6,415 nucleotides of DNA from Verrucomicrobiota bacterium (GCA_028872645.1 JAPKDK010000169.1:1-6415); one strand, 5' to 3'. Numbered from the stretch's first letter, positions 1 through 6,344 are shown. Notes: a model not told the origin generated them from the letters alone. Numbers and translations are program-made.

Positions 1-611
1 GCCAGCAGCCGGTCCACCGCCTTTTCGTAAGCATTAAGCGAACCGTCATTGAGGAATGCGTCCAATTCCGCAATCGTCGGCGGCAAGCCCGTGAGGTCAA
101 AGCTCACCCGCCGAAGCAAAGTCGCCTTGTCCGCCTCCTTCGCCGGTTGCAATTTCTCCTGTTCCAGCCGCGCCAACACGAACGCATCAATCCCGTTGCG
201 AATCCACGCGCCATTTCTCACCTTAGGCAACACTGGTCGCTTGGGCGGCACGAAGGCCCAATGCCGGTCATCCTCCGGCCACTTCGCGCCCTCCTTTAGC
301 CATCGCAACAGCTTTGCGCGATCCTCATCGATCAGCACGCGATTTGATTTCGCCGGCGGCATCCGTTCATCGGGGTCCTTACTCGTCAGTCGAGCCAGCA
401 TTTCGCCATCGGACAGCACGCCCGATTCCATCACTCCCGCGCGATCATGCAGCCTCAATTTCCCATTCCGCGCCTTCTTGTCCGGCCCGTGGCAATTATA
501 ACATTTGTCCGATAAAATCGGCCGAATATCGCGCGCAAAATCCAGCTCCGCCGCGCCCACCGGCCACAGCCCTGCGAACGTGCACACTATATAGATACGC
601 AAAAAGTCCAT
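1..611 (-). CDS. Planctomycete-type cytochrome c (PSCyt1) / DUF1549 protein, C-terminus outside the window
   Basis: I translated this frame by hand from the ATG at 611: 203 codons with no stop before base 1, so it is a 3'-truncated gene. Residues 1-21 form a hydrophobic export signal. Residues about 24-110 match the PSCyt1 domain: a single haem-binding CYNCH motif (C37, C40, H41) near the start and ERMPP with M84 as the likely distal haem ligand. From about residue 128, the pattern with IDAFVLARLE, LLRRVSFDLTGLPP and AYEKAVDRLL is the start of DUF1549 (PSCyt2), and a DUF1553 region normally follows. Family members run about 700-1100 residues, so most of the protein is missing here. It is probably a periplasmic, c-type haem protein; its reaction is unknown for the family. 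It lies 138 bases after the propeller gene, with no clear terminator or Shine-Dalgarno sequence between, so co-transcription is possible but unproven. Confidence 0.9.
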   Translation of the reverse strand, partial: MDFLRIYIVCTFAGLWPVGAAELDFARDIRPILSDKCYNCHGPDKKARNGKLRLHDRAGVMESGVLSDGEMLARLTSKDPDERMPPAKSNRVLIDEDRAKLLRWLKEGAKWPEDDRHWAFVPPKRPVLPKVRNGAWIRNGIDAFVLARLEQEKLQPAKEADKATLLRRVSFDLTGLPPTIAELDAFLNDGSLNAYEKAVDRLL

Positions 612-749
612 GATGATTTCAGCGACCCAAAACTTAAGCAAATCCCGCCCAAACCTCAAGCCCACTGGGTTGAACGGGAATAGACGTGCGCGATCCCGAA
701 GTCTTCACAGACCGGATGTTATAAATGCGGACTCGCAAGGCACGCCAAA

Positions 750-1769
750 TCACACTTTCGTCAGCTTTGTCACGCGGCCACCGACTACCCATTCGACGGT
801 GTAGATGTTGCCGTTCTTGTCGAAGCATGCGTCGTGGGGGTGAATGAAGCGGCCGGCTTGCCATTCAGCGCGTTTGCCTCGGAAGCCAGCACTCAACGCC
901 TTGGCGCGCCATTGTTCATTATCCCCGAGGTGGGTGATGACTTTGTTATTTTTGTCCAGCAACGTGATGCGCGCGTGGAGGTCGGGAACCACCATGATGT
1001 CGCCTTGGATGTCGATGTCAGCGGGGAAGAGAAACCCGCCTTGGGTGCGGAGGTGTTTGCCGTTCATGTCGAACCATTGGAGGCGTTTGTTGGCGCGGTC
1101 GCACACGGCGAGCTTGGGCGTGCCGTCGCGGGCATCGAGCCATTGACCGTGCGGGGTGCGGAATTTTCCATCGGCCGTGCCGCCACCGCCGATGGTGCGC
1201 ACGTATCGATCCTTTTTATCAAACTGATGAATATAACCGCCGCCGTAGCCATCGCCGAGGAAGTAGCCGCCATCGGGCGAGAAGCTCGCGTTGGTGGGGC
1301 GATAGCGGCCGGGGTATTTGCCGCTGAGTTCGCCCAGCAACTTTTTGCCCTTTTGCCAAACCACCTCGCCGTCCATCGTCATCTTGGTGAAGCTCATCCC
1401 GGCATTGCTAGGCGAAAGGTAAATGTATTCCGTGCCATCCTCCACGCGGATGTCGATGCCGTGCCCGCTGCCCGCGTGGACTTCGCCCATCGATTTGACA
1501 AACGTGCCGCTCGGTTCAAAAACAATAATCGAATTCGGCCTACCTTGGTGGGTGATATAAATGAGCCCTGCCTTGTCAACCGCCACCCCGTGCGTGGCGT
1601 TGCCATAACTATGCTCCTTGGGCGTATCGCCCCAGCCATGCTTCACGGTGTACTGATGCTCGCCCTTGCCCAGGACAATGGCTTTCTTGGTTTTGGCGGT
1701 GATGAGATTTGGCAACGCCAAGGTAGCAGCGGCCGCGGTGGTGGTCTTGAGGAAGGTGCGTCGTTTCAT
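750..1769 (-). CDS. Tat-exported six-bladed NHL-like beta-propeller protein
   Basis: A 339-residue protein. It starts with a twin-arginine signal (RRTFLK at residues 3-8, then an Ala/Thr/Leu-rich stretch to about 25), so it is probably exported folded by the Tat system. The rest reads as six beta-propeller blades at about residues 56-91, 102-138, 156-194, 203-245, 246-283 and 308-339. Each has the NHL-type pattern of a small-residue/His-Gly or Pro-His start (THGVAVD, GHGIDI, TPHGQWLD, HPHDACFD), a D-x-x-G turn and a final hydrophobic strand. The last blade ends at the stop, so the propeller looks complete. NHL-like propellers serve as binding platforms or, in some relatives, as lyases or lactonases; no catalytic set stands out, so I assign no reaction. 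His-rich loop ends (H60, H104, H207, H310, H312) could line the central channel and bind a metal, which is inference. It lies 98 bases after the VHL-tailed sulfatase. No Shine-Dalgarno sequence is visible. Confidence 0.88.
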   Translation of the reverse strand: MKRRTFLKTTTAAAATLALPNLITAKTKKAIVLGKGEHQYTVKHGWGDTPKEHSYGNATHGVAVDKAGLIYITHQGRPNSIIVFEPSGTFVKSMGEVHAGSGHGIDIRVEDGTEYIYLSPSNAGMSFTKMTMDGEVVWQKGKKLLGELSGKYPGRYRPTNASFSPDGGYFLGDGYGGGYIHQFDKKDRYVRTIGGGGTADGKFRTPHGQWLDARDGTPKLAVCDRANKRLQWFDMNGKHLRTQGGFLFPADIDIQGDIMVVPDLHARITLLDKNNKVITHLGDNEQWRAKALSAGFRGKRAEWQAGRFIHPHDACFDKNGNIYTVEWVVGGRVTKLTKV

Positions 1770-1867
1770 GGTTGTAAAGAGTGTCTGTGCAAGATGCTAG
1801 TTTCCCATCGTGATCATCAAATTGTCAACAAGCGCATGTAAGCCGGACTGGTGGTCGAGGCTACGAT

Positions 1868-3583
1868 TTACTTCGGCACCACGGCTTTGGCGGTGCGGTC
1901 GCCTACTTTGAAATAGCCGAAGGGCTTGGCGGTGGCGACGGGGCCACCAGCGATTTGCCAGATGGCGCCGGGGCGGGTTGATTGGCGGCGCTGTTTGCCG
2001 GTGGGGAGGGTGGCGTAGTGTTTGCGGCCGCCGTTGGGGGTCATCCAAAAAAGCTGCACCGGTTTGGAGGTACTGTTGATGAAGATGACATCGAAGGTGC
2101 CGCCGGCCGGCTTGGAGGTTGGGGCTTTGGTATTGGCGGCGAGCGGATTCCATTTGAGCGCGGGCATGGAGGCGATTTTGGGCGCGACGGCTTTGGCGAA
2201 TTTTGTGGGGGCGAGCGCGCGCAGGCGTTTGAGGGTGGCGGCGTGTGCTTTATCATCGGCGAGATTGCGCCATTCGTAGGGGTCAGTTTTGATGTCGTAA
2301 AGTTCCTCGCCGCCGCTGGCGTAGTGGATGTAGCGAAAGCGCTCGGCGCTGAGGGCAAAGCTGCCGGGTTGGTCGAGGTGGGTCACGGCCGTGTGCGGCC
2401 AAGCGTCCTTCGGATTTTTCAATAACGGCACGAGGCTGGGGCCGTGGTGGTTTTTGTGCGGGGGCAATCCGCTGAGTTGCAAGAGCGTGGGCGCGAGACT
2501 GAGCAAACTAACGGGGCGAACACAGACAGCCGGTTTGGTGCCGCTCGGCAATCCAGGCGCGCCCTGGGGCACACGCACGATGAGCGGCACACGGGTGGAT
2601 GCTCGCCACGCAGTGAATTTTTGCCAGTGCTGTTTCTCGCCGAGATGCCAGCCGTGGTCGGACCACAGCACGATGATGGTGTTGCCGGCGTTGGGACCTT
2701 TCTCCAGAGCATCGAGCACGTGGCCGAGCATGGTGTCGGCAAAATAAATCGAGGCGAGGTATGCTTGCACGGCCGGCTTCCATTGCTTGTGTTTTCGGAT
2801 GTGGGCGAAGTAACGATTCGGCCCGCGGCGTTTGCCTTCGGGCGGAAGGTCATCGAGGTCGTCGGCTTTGTAGCCGGGTGGCAGTTGGATTTTATCGAGC
2901 GGGAAGGGGTCGAAATATTTCTTCGGCACAAACCACGGCTCGTGCGGACGATAAATGCCGCACGCGAGGAAGAAGGGTTGGTCGTGTTTTTTGGCGAGCT
3001 TTTCACTAACCCATTTGGCCACGAGAAAGTCACCGCCGTATTCCTCGTCCGTGGCGTCCAGCGCGGCCCAGTCGGTTTCCACGTATTGCCACGGCTCGCG
3101 CGGGATGCTCACGGGGCGCTGCTTCGGATAGAGCGTACGTGGGAAAGGGCTCTCGGTTTCCTTCTTCGGAAAATATTCATCCCACGAACGAGCATCGATG
3201 AAGTAGTGCAGCATCTTGCCCGAGCCGCCAGCCCAGTAGCCCGCGCGCGAAAATGTCTTGGGCAAAATCTCCGTGGTCGGCAGTGCCTCGCGCATTTTTT
3301 GGTTGTTGCGATAAATGCCCGAGCGATGCGGCGAGAGCCCCGTGAAAATCGCCGTGCGCGAAGGATTGCACGAAGGCGCCGCGCAATGGGCGTTGCTGAA
3401 CAAAATGCCCGACGCAGCCAACCGGTCAAGATTTGGCGTCCGCGCTTGCGGATGCCCGCCAAGACAGCCGACCCAATCATTCAAATCATCCATCGCAATG
3501 AAGAGGATGTTCGGTTTCGGTGCGGCAAAACTTTGCGCCACCGAGGCACAGAGGACAAAGAGGATGATCAGTGCGCGGTTCAT
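1868..3583 (-). CDS. Secreted type I sulfatase (iduronate-2-sulfatase-like) with a C-terminal VHL beta-like domain
   Basis: A 571-residue protein from the ATG at 3583; a start at 3601 is possible but would run into the preceding gene and spoil the signal peptide. Residues 1-21 are a Sec signal peptide. The alkaline-phosphatase-fold sulfatase domain spans about 24-465. The metal ligands D32/D33 lie in MDDLND. The formylglycine motif CNPSR (C72-R76) is canonical, so C72 should be oxidised by a formylglycine-generating enzyme encoded elsewhere. K123/H126 (SGKMLH), H214 (RPHEPW) and D309/H310 (SDHGWHLGE) fit the other active-site positions. The DHGWHLGE form and the ELYDIKTDPYEWRNLA ending are typical of iduronate-2-sulfatase-like members; the natural substrate cannot be read from sequence. 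A linker (about 480-495) leads to a pVHL beta-like domain at 497-570 that ends the protein. The gene starts one base after the esterase stop (TAG-T-ATG), which indicates co-transcription and translational coupling. Confidence 0.93.
   Translation of the reverse strand: MNRALIILFVLCASVAQSFAAPKPNILFIAMDDLNDWVGCLGGHPQARTPNLDRLAASGILFSNAHCAAPSCNPSRTAIFTGLSPHRSGIYRNNQKMREALPTTEILPKTFSRAGYWAGGSGKMLHYFIDARSWDEYFPKKETESPFPRTLYPKQRPVSIPREPWQYVETDWAALDATDEEYGGDFLVAKWVSEKLAKKHDQPFFLACGIYRPHEPWFVPKKYFDPFPLDKIQLPPGYKADDLDDLPPEGKRRGPNRYFAHIRKHKQWKPAVQAYLASIYFADTMLGHVLDALEKGPNAGNTIIVLWSDHGWHLGEKQHWQKFTAWRASTRVPLIVRVPQGAPGLPSGTKPAVCVRPVSLLSLAPTLLQLSGLPPHKNHHGPSLVPLLKNPKDAWPHTAVTHLDQPGSFALSAERFRYIHYASGGEELYDIKTDPYEWRNLADDKAHAATLKRLRALAPTKFAKAVAPKIASMPALKWNPLAANTKAPTSKPAGGTFDVIFINSTSKPVQLFWMTPNGGRKHYATLPTGKQRRQSTRPGAIWQIAGGPVATAKPFGYFKVGDRTAKAVVPK
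1871..2095 (-). other. Region encoding a von Hippel-Lindau (pVHL) beta-like domain at the sulfatase C-terminus
   Basis: This encodes residues 497-571 of the sulfatase. Residues 499-542 align to human pVHL 74-117 at a constant offset of 425 with no gap. By my count 16 of 44 are identical: V74, I75, F76, N78, V84, W88, G93, Y98, T100, L101, P102, G104, R107, R108, G114 and W117. The TLPxGxxRR block (525-533) is the clearest landmark. Residues DRTAKAVVP at the end resemble the last beta strand of the pVHL beta domain (NQTELFVP), so the domain seems complete though its middle is some residues longer. The pVHL alpha domain, which binds elongin C, is absent. What is seen is the residue pattern; the pVHL residues are recalled from the published human sequence. 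The function here, perhaps binding a substrate or a protein partner outside the cytoplasm, is inference. Confidence 0.8.
3538..3583 (-). repeat. CACAGAGG-type repeat copy inside the sulfatase signal-peptide codons
   Basis: The first 46 bases of the gene match the first 46 bases of the neighbouring esterase gene without a gap: 33 of 46 identical by my count, including the 10-mer GAGGCACAGA (plus strand, 3543-3552) in the same codon phase. On the minus strand this is the run that encodes LCASV. The purine-rich CACAGAGGCACAGA pattern resembles a dispersed repeat I recall from environmental bacterial genomes. This copy is the more diverged one. Confidence 0.5.
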
Positions 3584-3584
3584 A

Positions 3585-4469
3585 CTATTGAGCCTGCACA
3601 ATTTTCAACGCTTTGGCAAATTCGCGGCCGAGGCGGAGTTGACCGATGGCGTTATAATGCACGGTGTCGGGCAAGATTCCAAAGCCATCGGTGGACACCA
3701 TTTTTACGTTTTTGATCGCAATGGGGTGACCAGAAGCTGCATCGGCGGCCACCATTTGGGCACGGATTTCCTTCCGGTGCGTGAAGCGAGTGCCGGCGGG
3801 TTGATGCGGCAGCACTTGCCCGAAGGCGGTGGGGATACTGCCGGCCAAACCCACGTCCTCGCCCAACCTTCGGCAAAGGCGGCGCAGGCTCGTGGCGTAG
3901 GCGAGCGCCGATTCCTTTTTCTTGCTGTCCTGCTCGCCCTGCATCCAGGCAAATCCGCGCACCACCGGCGTGTGCCCTTCTTTTTTTAACTGCGCAATGC
4001 CCCCTCGAAATTTTTTGAGCATCTCGAGGTATAGCGCGCCCTTGTTTTTATCCGCCGTATTTTCGCCCGGATAAAAATTGCGACGCGGCGCAGCCGGTGC
4101 GCCACCCACCCAGCGAGCGCCATTCCAACCGTGATGCAGCGGCATACCGCTAGCGGCAAATTTTATGAGATAAACCGGCCGCTTCGCCGTGGCCATTTCC
4201 AACCCAAATCCCACTTCCGGTCCCAGCTCACCCGCCCTCTTACTAGTGCGAGTCTTCCCCAAAACGATGGGCTGAAATTTGCCATCGAAATAATAAAACG
4301 CATTTGGAATCACCAACGGAACCTCCTTCGGCAAATTTGCAATCTTCCCAATCCCCTGCATATTCGACTGCCCGCCAAACAGGAAAACATCCACCTCCGC
4401 GCTGTTGGCGGTGGAGGAATTCACCACAGAGGCACAGAAGGCGCAGAGAATTAGTAAGGTACGGTTCAT
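3585..4469 (-). CDS. Secreted SASA-family (sialate O-acetylesterase / CE6-like) carbohydrate esterase
   Basis: A 294-residue protein from the ATG at 4469; an in-frame TTG at 4475 would add two residues but is less likely. A Sec signal peptide covers about residues 1-24. The mature part is one SASA (old DUF303) domain of the SGNH-hydrolase type. FGGQSNMQG (31-39) carries the nucleophile S35. GELGPEVGFG (80-89) is a conserved block. WMQGEQD (175-181) corresponds to the family's W-x-Q-G-E block. DTVHYNAIGQ (268-277) supplies D268 and H271 for the catalytic dyad or triad. Relatives remove O-acetyl groups from sialic acids, xylan or other glycans; no sialic acid genes are nearby, so a plant or algal polysaccharide is a better guess than sialate. 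It lies 205 bases after the first sulfatase, across an inverted repeat, and one base ahead of the second sulfatase, with which it surely shares a transcript. No Shine-Dalgarno sequence sits at a usable distance; a GGAGG lies 21 bases upstream, too far. Confidence 0.92.
   Translation of the reverse strand: MNRTLLILCAFCASVVNSSTANSAEVDVFLFGGQSNMQGIGKIANLPKEVPLVIPNAFYYFDGKFQPIVLGKTRTSKRAGELGPEVGFGLEMATAKRPVYLIKFAASGMPLHHGWNGARWVGGAPAAPRRNFYPGENTADKNKGALYLEMLKKFRGGIAQLKKEGHTPVVRGFAWMQGEQDSKKKESALAYATSLRRLCRRLGEDVGLAGSIPTAFGQVLPHQPAGTRFTHRKEIRAQMVAADAASGHPIAIKNVKMVSTDGFGILPDTVHYNAIGQLRLGREFAKALKIVQAQ
4424..4469 (-). repeat. CACAGAGG-type repeat copy inside the esterase signal-peptide codons
   Basis: This is the partner of the copy at 3538-3583 and lies at the same distance from its ATG. 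It is closer to the repeat consensus as I remember it: on the plus strand CCACAGAGGCACAGAAGG is followed by CGCAGAGAA. Read on the minus strand it encodes the hydrophobic core of the signal peptide (ILCAFCASVV). The two encoded signals share M-N-R, L, I-L, C-A-S-V and further residues. Confidence 0.55.
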
Positions 4470-4592
4470 TTTCAATGCTTGCTGCGTCAGCCTCCCAAGA
4501 AGCGGTCCTGCGCGTCAACCCTAAGGAGTGCGGCGGCAATCATCTCCACTCACATCATTCAACGCCAAAAACCCGCGAACCCCCAAAACTAC

Positions 4593-4633
4593 TACCTTGA
4601 AATCTCGCCGATCACCATCGAGATTTTAAGGTA
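4593..4633 (-). repeat. 15-bp inverted repeat between the first sulfatase and the esterase; possible weak terminator or operator
   Basis: The arms TACCTTGAAATCTCG (4593-4607) and CGAGATTTTAAGGTA (4619-4633) pair at 14 of 15 positions around an 11-base loop. In the minus-strand transcript the odd pair (4599/4627) is a C-A mismatch; in a plus-strand transcript it would be a G-U wobble. The repeat starts about 40 bases after the first sulfatase's stop codon. Only a short run of Ts (GTAGTTTTGG) follows on the minus strand and the stem is AT-rich, so it is at best a weak intrinsic terminator. It could equally be an operator, an RNA-processing hairpin or a copy of a dispersed palindrome. The rest of 4470-4674 holds no gene I can support. 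Confidence 0.6.
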
Positions 4634-4674
4634 ATCAAATGCGGCCTCTGAAGTCGCAGCACCCGTAACGAGTG

Positions 4675-6222
4675 CTATTCTTTCAGCGCGGGAAACTCCT
4701 CTAGCACGCGCTCGTGAAAGGTATTGGGCCAGCCTTCGTTGGATTGGTTGGGGCCGGGGTTGGTGCGGCCGTTGCGGATGGCGGTGGCAAGGTGTGCGGC
4801 GAGGTCTTTTACGATGTCGGGATGTTTGTCGCGGAGATTTATTTTTTCGGCGGGGTCGCTTTCCAGATTATACAACTGCACGAGGGGGAGCGTTTTGCTT
4901 TTGAACGCAGCTCCCGGTTTGGGGCCGCTCCAGCCGCCGGAGCCGGGGCAGAGGGCGAGCTTCCACGGGCCGCGGCGGATGGCGAAGGAGCCGTTGATAG
5001 AATGATGGATGGTGAAGGGGCGCGCGTGTCGGTCGCTGGCTTTGCCGGTGAGGGCGCTGAGGAAAGAGAATGAATCTTCGGCGGCGCGGGCGGGGATGGC
5101 GTCGTGTTTGCCAAGGATGTCCGCGAGGGTGGCGTAGAGATCGGAGGTGCAAAGGGTTTCTGCGGAGGTGGAGCCGGCTTTCACTTTTCCGGGCCAGCGG
5201 ACGAGGAAGGGGGTGCGGTGGCCGCCTTCAAAAATGTCGGCTTTGTGGCCGCGCCAATGGGCGTTGGGCTTGTGGCCCTTGGCGACGAGCGCGGGAATCT
5301 TAGCGGCGGGCGAGCAGCCGTTGTCGGCAGTGAAAATAACGAGGGTGTTGTCGGCGAGTCTTTGTTTGTCCAGTTCGGCAAGGACTTGGCCGACGACCCA
5401 GTCGGTTTCCATCAGGAAATCGCCGTACTTGCCGAGGGTGGATTTACCCTGCCATTTTTTCGATGGCACGATGGGCGTGTGCGGGCTGGTGAGCGGTAGG
5501 TAAAGAAAGAAGGGCTTGTCGCTCTTGGCACGCGCGGCGATATATGCGCGGCTTTCGCGGGCGAAATCAGTGAGGCAATTGATGGCCTCGAAATCCTCCG
5601 CAGCTGGGCCGGGCCGATGAAATGCTTTGGTGGTGTTGGCCCACGCGGTGGGTTTGTCGTTCTTTAAATAAAGATACGGAAACATATCGAGCGAGGCGGG
5701 AATGATGTACGATTCATCAAAGCCCACCGCGAGCGGGCCTCCGGTGATTTTTTTATCGTAATCAATTTGCCAGCCATCGCCGCGTTGGGCGCCGGCCTTG
5801 GGCTTGCGCTTTTCGCCATTGGGTAGCATCTGCCAGCCGAGTCCGAGATGCCACTTGCCAACCACCGCTGTGTGATAGCCTTGCTTTTGCAAAAATCCCG
5901 GTACCGTCAGCCGCTTACTTTCGATTAACGGCTCGGACATCCCCCACAGCACGCTCTTCTTCAACGTGCTGCGCCAGTTGTATCGGCCCGTGAGAATGCC
6001 GTAGCGCGTGGGCGTGCAAACCGAAGACGTTGTGTGCGAATCCGTAAATCGCATCCCCTCTCGCGCTAACCGATCGCAATGCGGCGTGGCCGCTTTGCCG
6101 CCCGCATGCGCGAGGTCGCCATAGCCGAGGTCATCGGCGAGGATATAAATGACATTGAGTTTGTCCGCTGCGTGCAGAGCGAGAACGGAAATGAACAGTG
6201 TGGAAAGAAAATGTAAATGCAT
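4675..6222 (-). CDS. Secreted type I sulfatase, arylsulfatase A / N-acetylgalactosamine-6-sulfatase-like
   Basis: A 515-residue protein with a Sec signal peptide (residues 1-18, cut near LHA-AD). It is a full-length, single-domain sulfatase. The metal ligands D30/D31 lie in ILADDLGYGD. The formylglycine motif is CTPTR (C69-R73), a Thr variant of the usual C-x-P-S-R, followed by YGILTGR. Next come K123/H125 (GKWHLG), H248 (SPHTP), D300/N301 (TADNG) and K327 (RGHKADIFEGGHRTP), so every expected active-site residue is present. From the first metal pair to H125 the spacing nearly equals human arylsulfatase A (D29/D30, C69, R73, K123, H125). It should hydrolyse sulfate esters in the periplasm or outside the cell, probably on a polysaccharide; the substrate is not readable. 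The short ending with GRTNPGPNQSN fits family members in planctomycetes and Verrucomicrobia. A terminator 123 bases upstream suggests it begins a transcription unit. No Shine-Dalgarno sequence or convincing promoter is visible. Confidence 0.95.
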   Translation of the reverse strand: MHLHFLSTLFISVLALHAADKLNVIYILADDLGYGDLAHAGGKAATPHCDRLAREGMRFTDSHTTSSVCTPTRYGILTGRYNWRSTLKKSVLWGMSEPLIESKRLTVPGFLQKQGYHTAVVGKWHLGLGWQMLPNGEKRKPKAGAQRGDGWQIDYDKKITGGPLAVGFDESYIIPASLDMFPYLYLKNDKPTAWANTTKAFHRPGPAAEDFEAINCLTDFARESRAYIAARAKSDKPFFLYLPLTSPHTPIVPSKKWQGKSTLGKYGDFLMETDWVVGQVLAELDKQRLADNTLVIFTADNGCSPAAKIPALVAKGHKPNAHWRGHKADIFEGGHRTPFLVRWPGKVKAGSTSAETLCTSDLYATLADILGKHDAIPARAAEDSFSFLSALTGKASDRHARPFTIHHSINGSFAIRRGPWKLALCPGSGGWSGPKPGAAFKSKTLPLVQLYNLESDPAEKINLRDKHPDIVKDLAAHLATAIRNGRTNPGPNQSNEGWPNTFHERVLEEFPALKE

Positions 6223-6344
6223 CGCCGAGTTTGCCGCGACCAGTCATCCGAGGCAAGAGCGGTAGGGCGATTTCACAAAAAATGACAGGGGGGATGGTGG
6301 CCTTGAGAAGGCGGGTGTTTGCAGATAATTCTGGACCGCTTCCC

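Noticed and set aside
49..501. A 150-codon open frame on the plus strand at the window start
   Set aside because: Serine/arginine-rich translation antisense to the cytochrome c/DUF1549 gene, whose frame stays open across the whole 611 bases and carries the CxxCH motif.
612..749. Possible promoter (TATAAC on the minus strand, 723-718) and a small hairpin (about 697-714) ahead of the cytochrome gene
   Set aside because: The only -35 candidate (TTGGCG) is 19 bases away and poor, and the hairpin has short stems, a bulge and no T-run; neither exceeds chance.
1793..1828. A TTGACA hexamer on the minus strand (1828-1823) as a -35 box for the propeller gene
   Set aside because: No acceptable -10 hexamer is found 16-18 bases downstream, so a promoter cannot be supported.
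834..1841. A 335-codon open frame on the plus strand
   Set aside because: It is the antisense shadow of the propeller gene, which has a Tat signal and complete repeats; the plus-strand product is Ala/Val/Glu-rich without family features.
3584..3601. Alternative start at 3601 for the VHL-tailed sulfatase
   Set aside because: It adds six residues with an Arg and Asn ahead of the signal peptide and overlaps the esterase's last codons, while the ATG at 3583 gives a standard signal peptide and an exact junction.
2444..3715. A 423-codon open frame on the plus strand
   Set aside because: It lies antisense to the VHL-tailed sulfatase and part of the esterase, has no recognisable domain and a composition typical of an antisense shadow in GC-rich DNA; the minus-strand frames carry full catalytic motifs.
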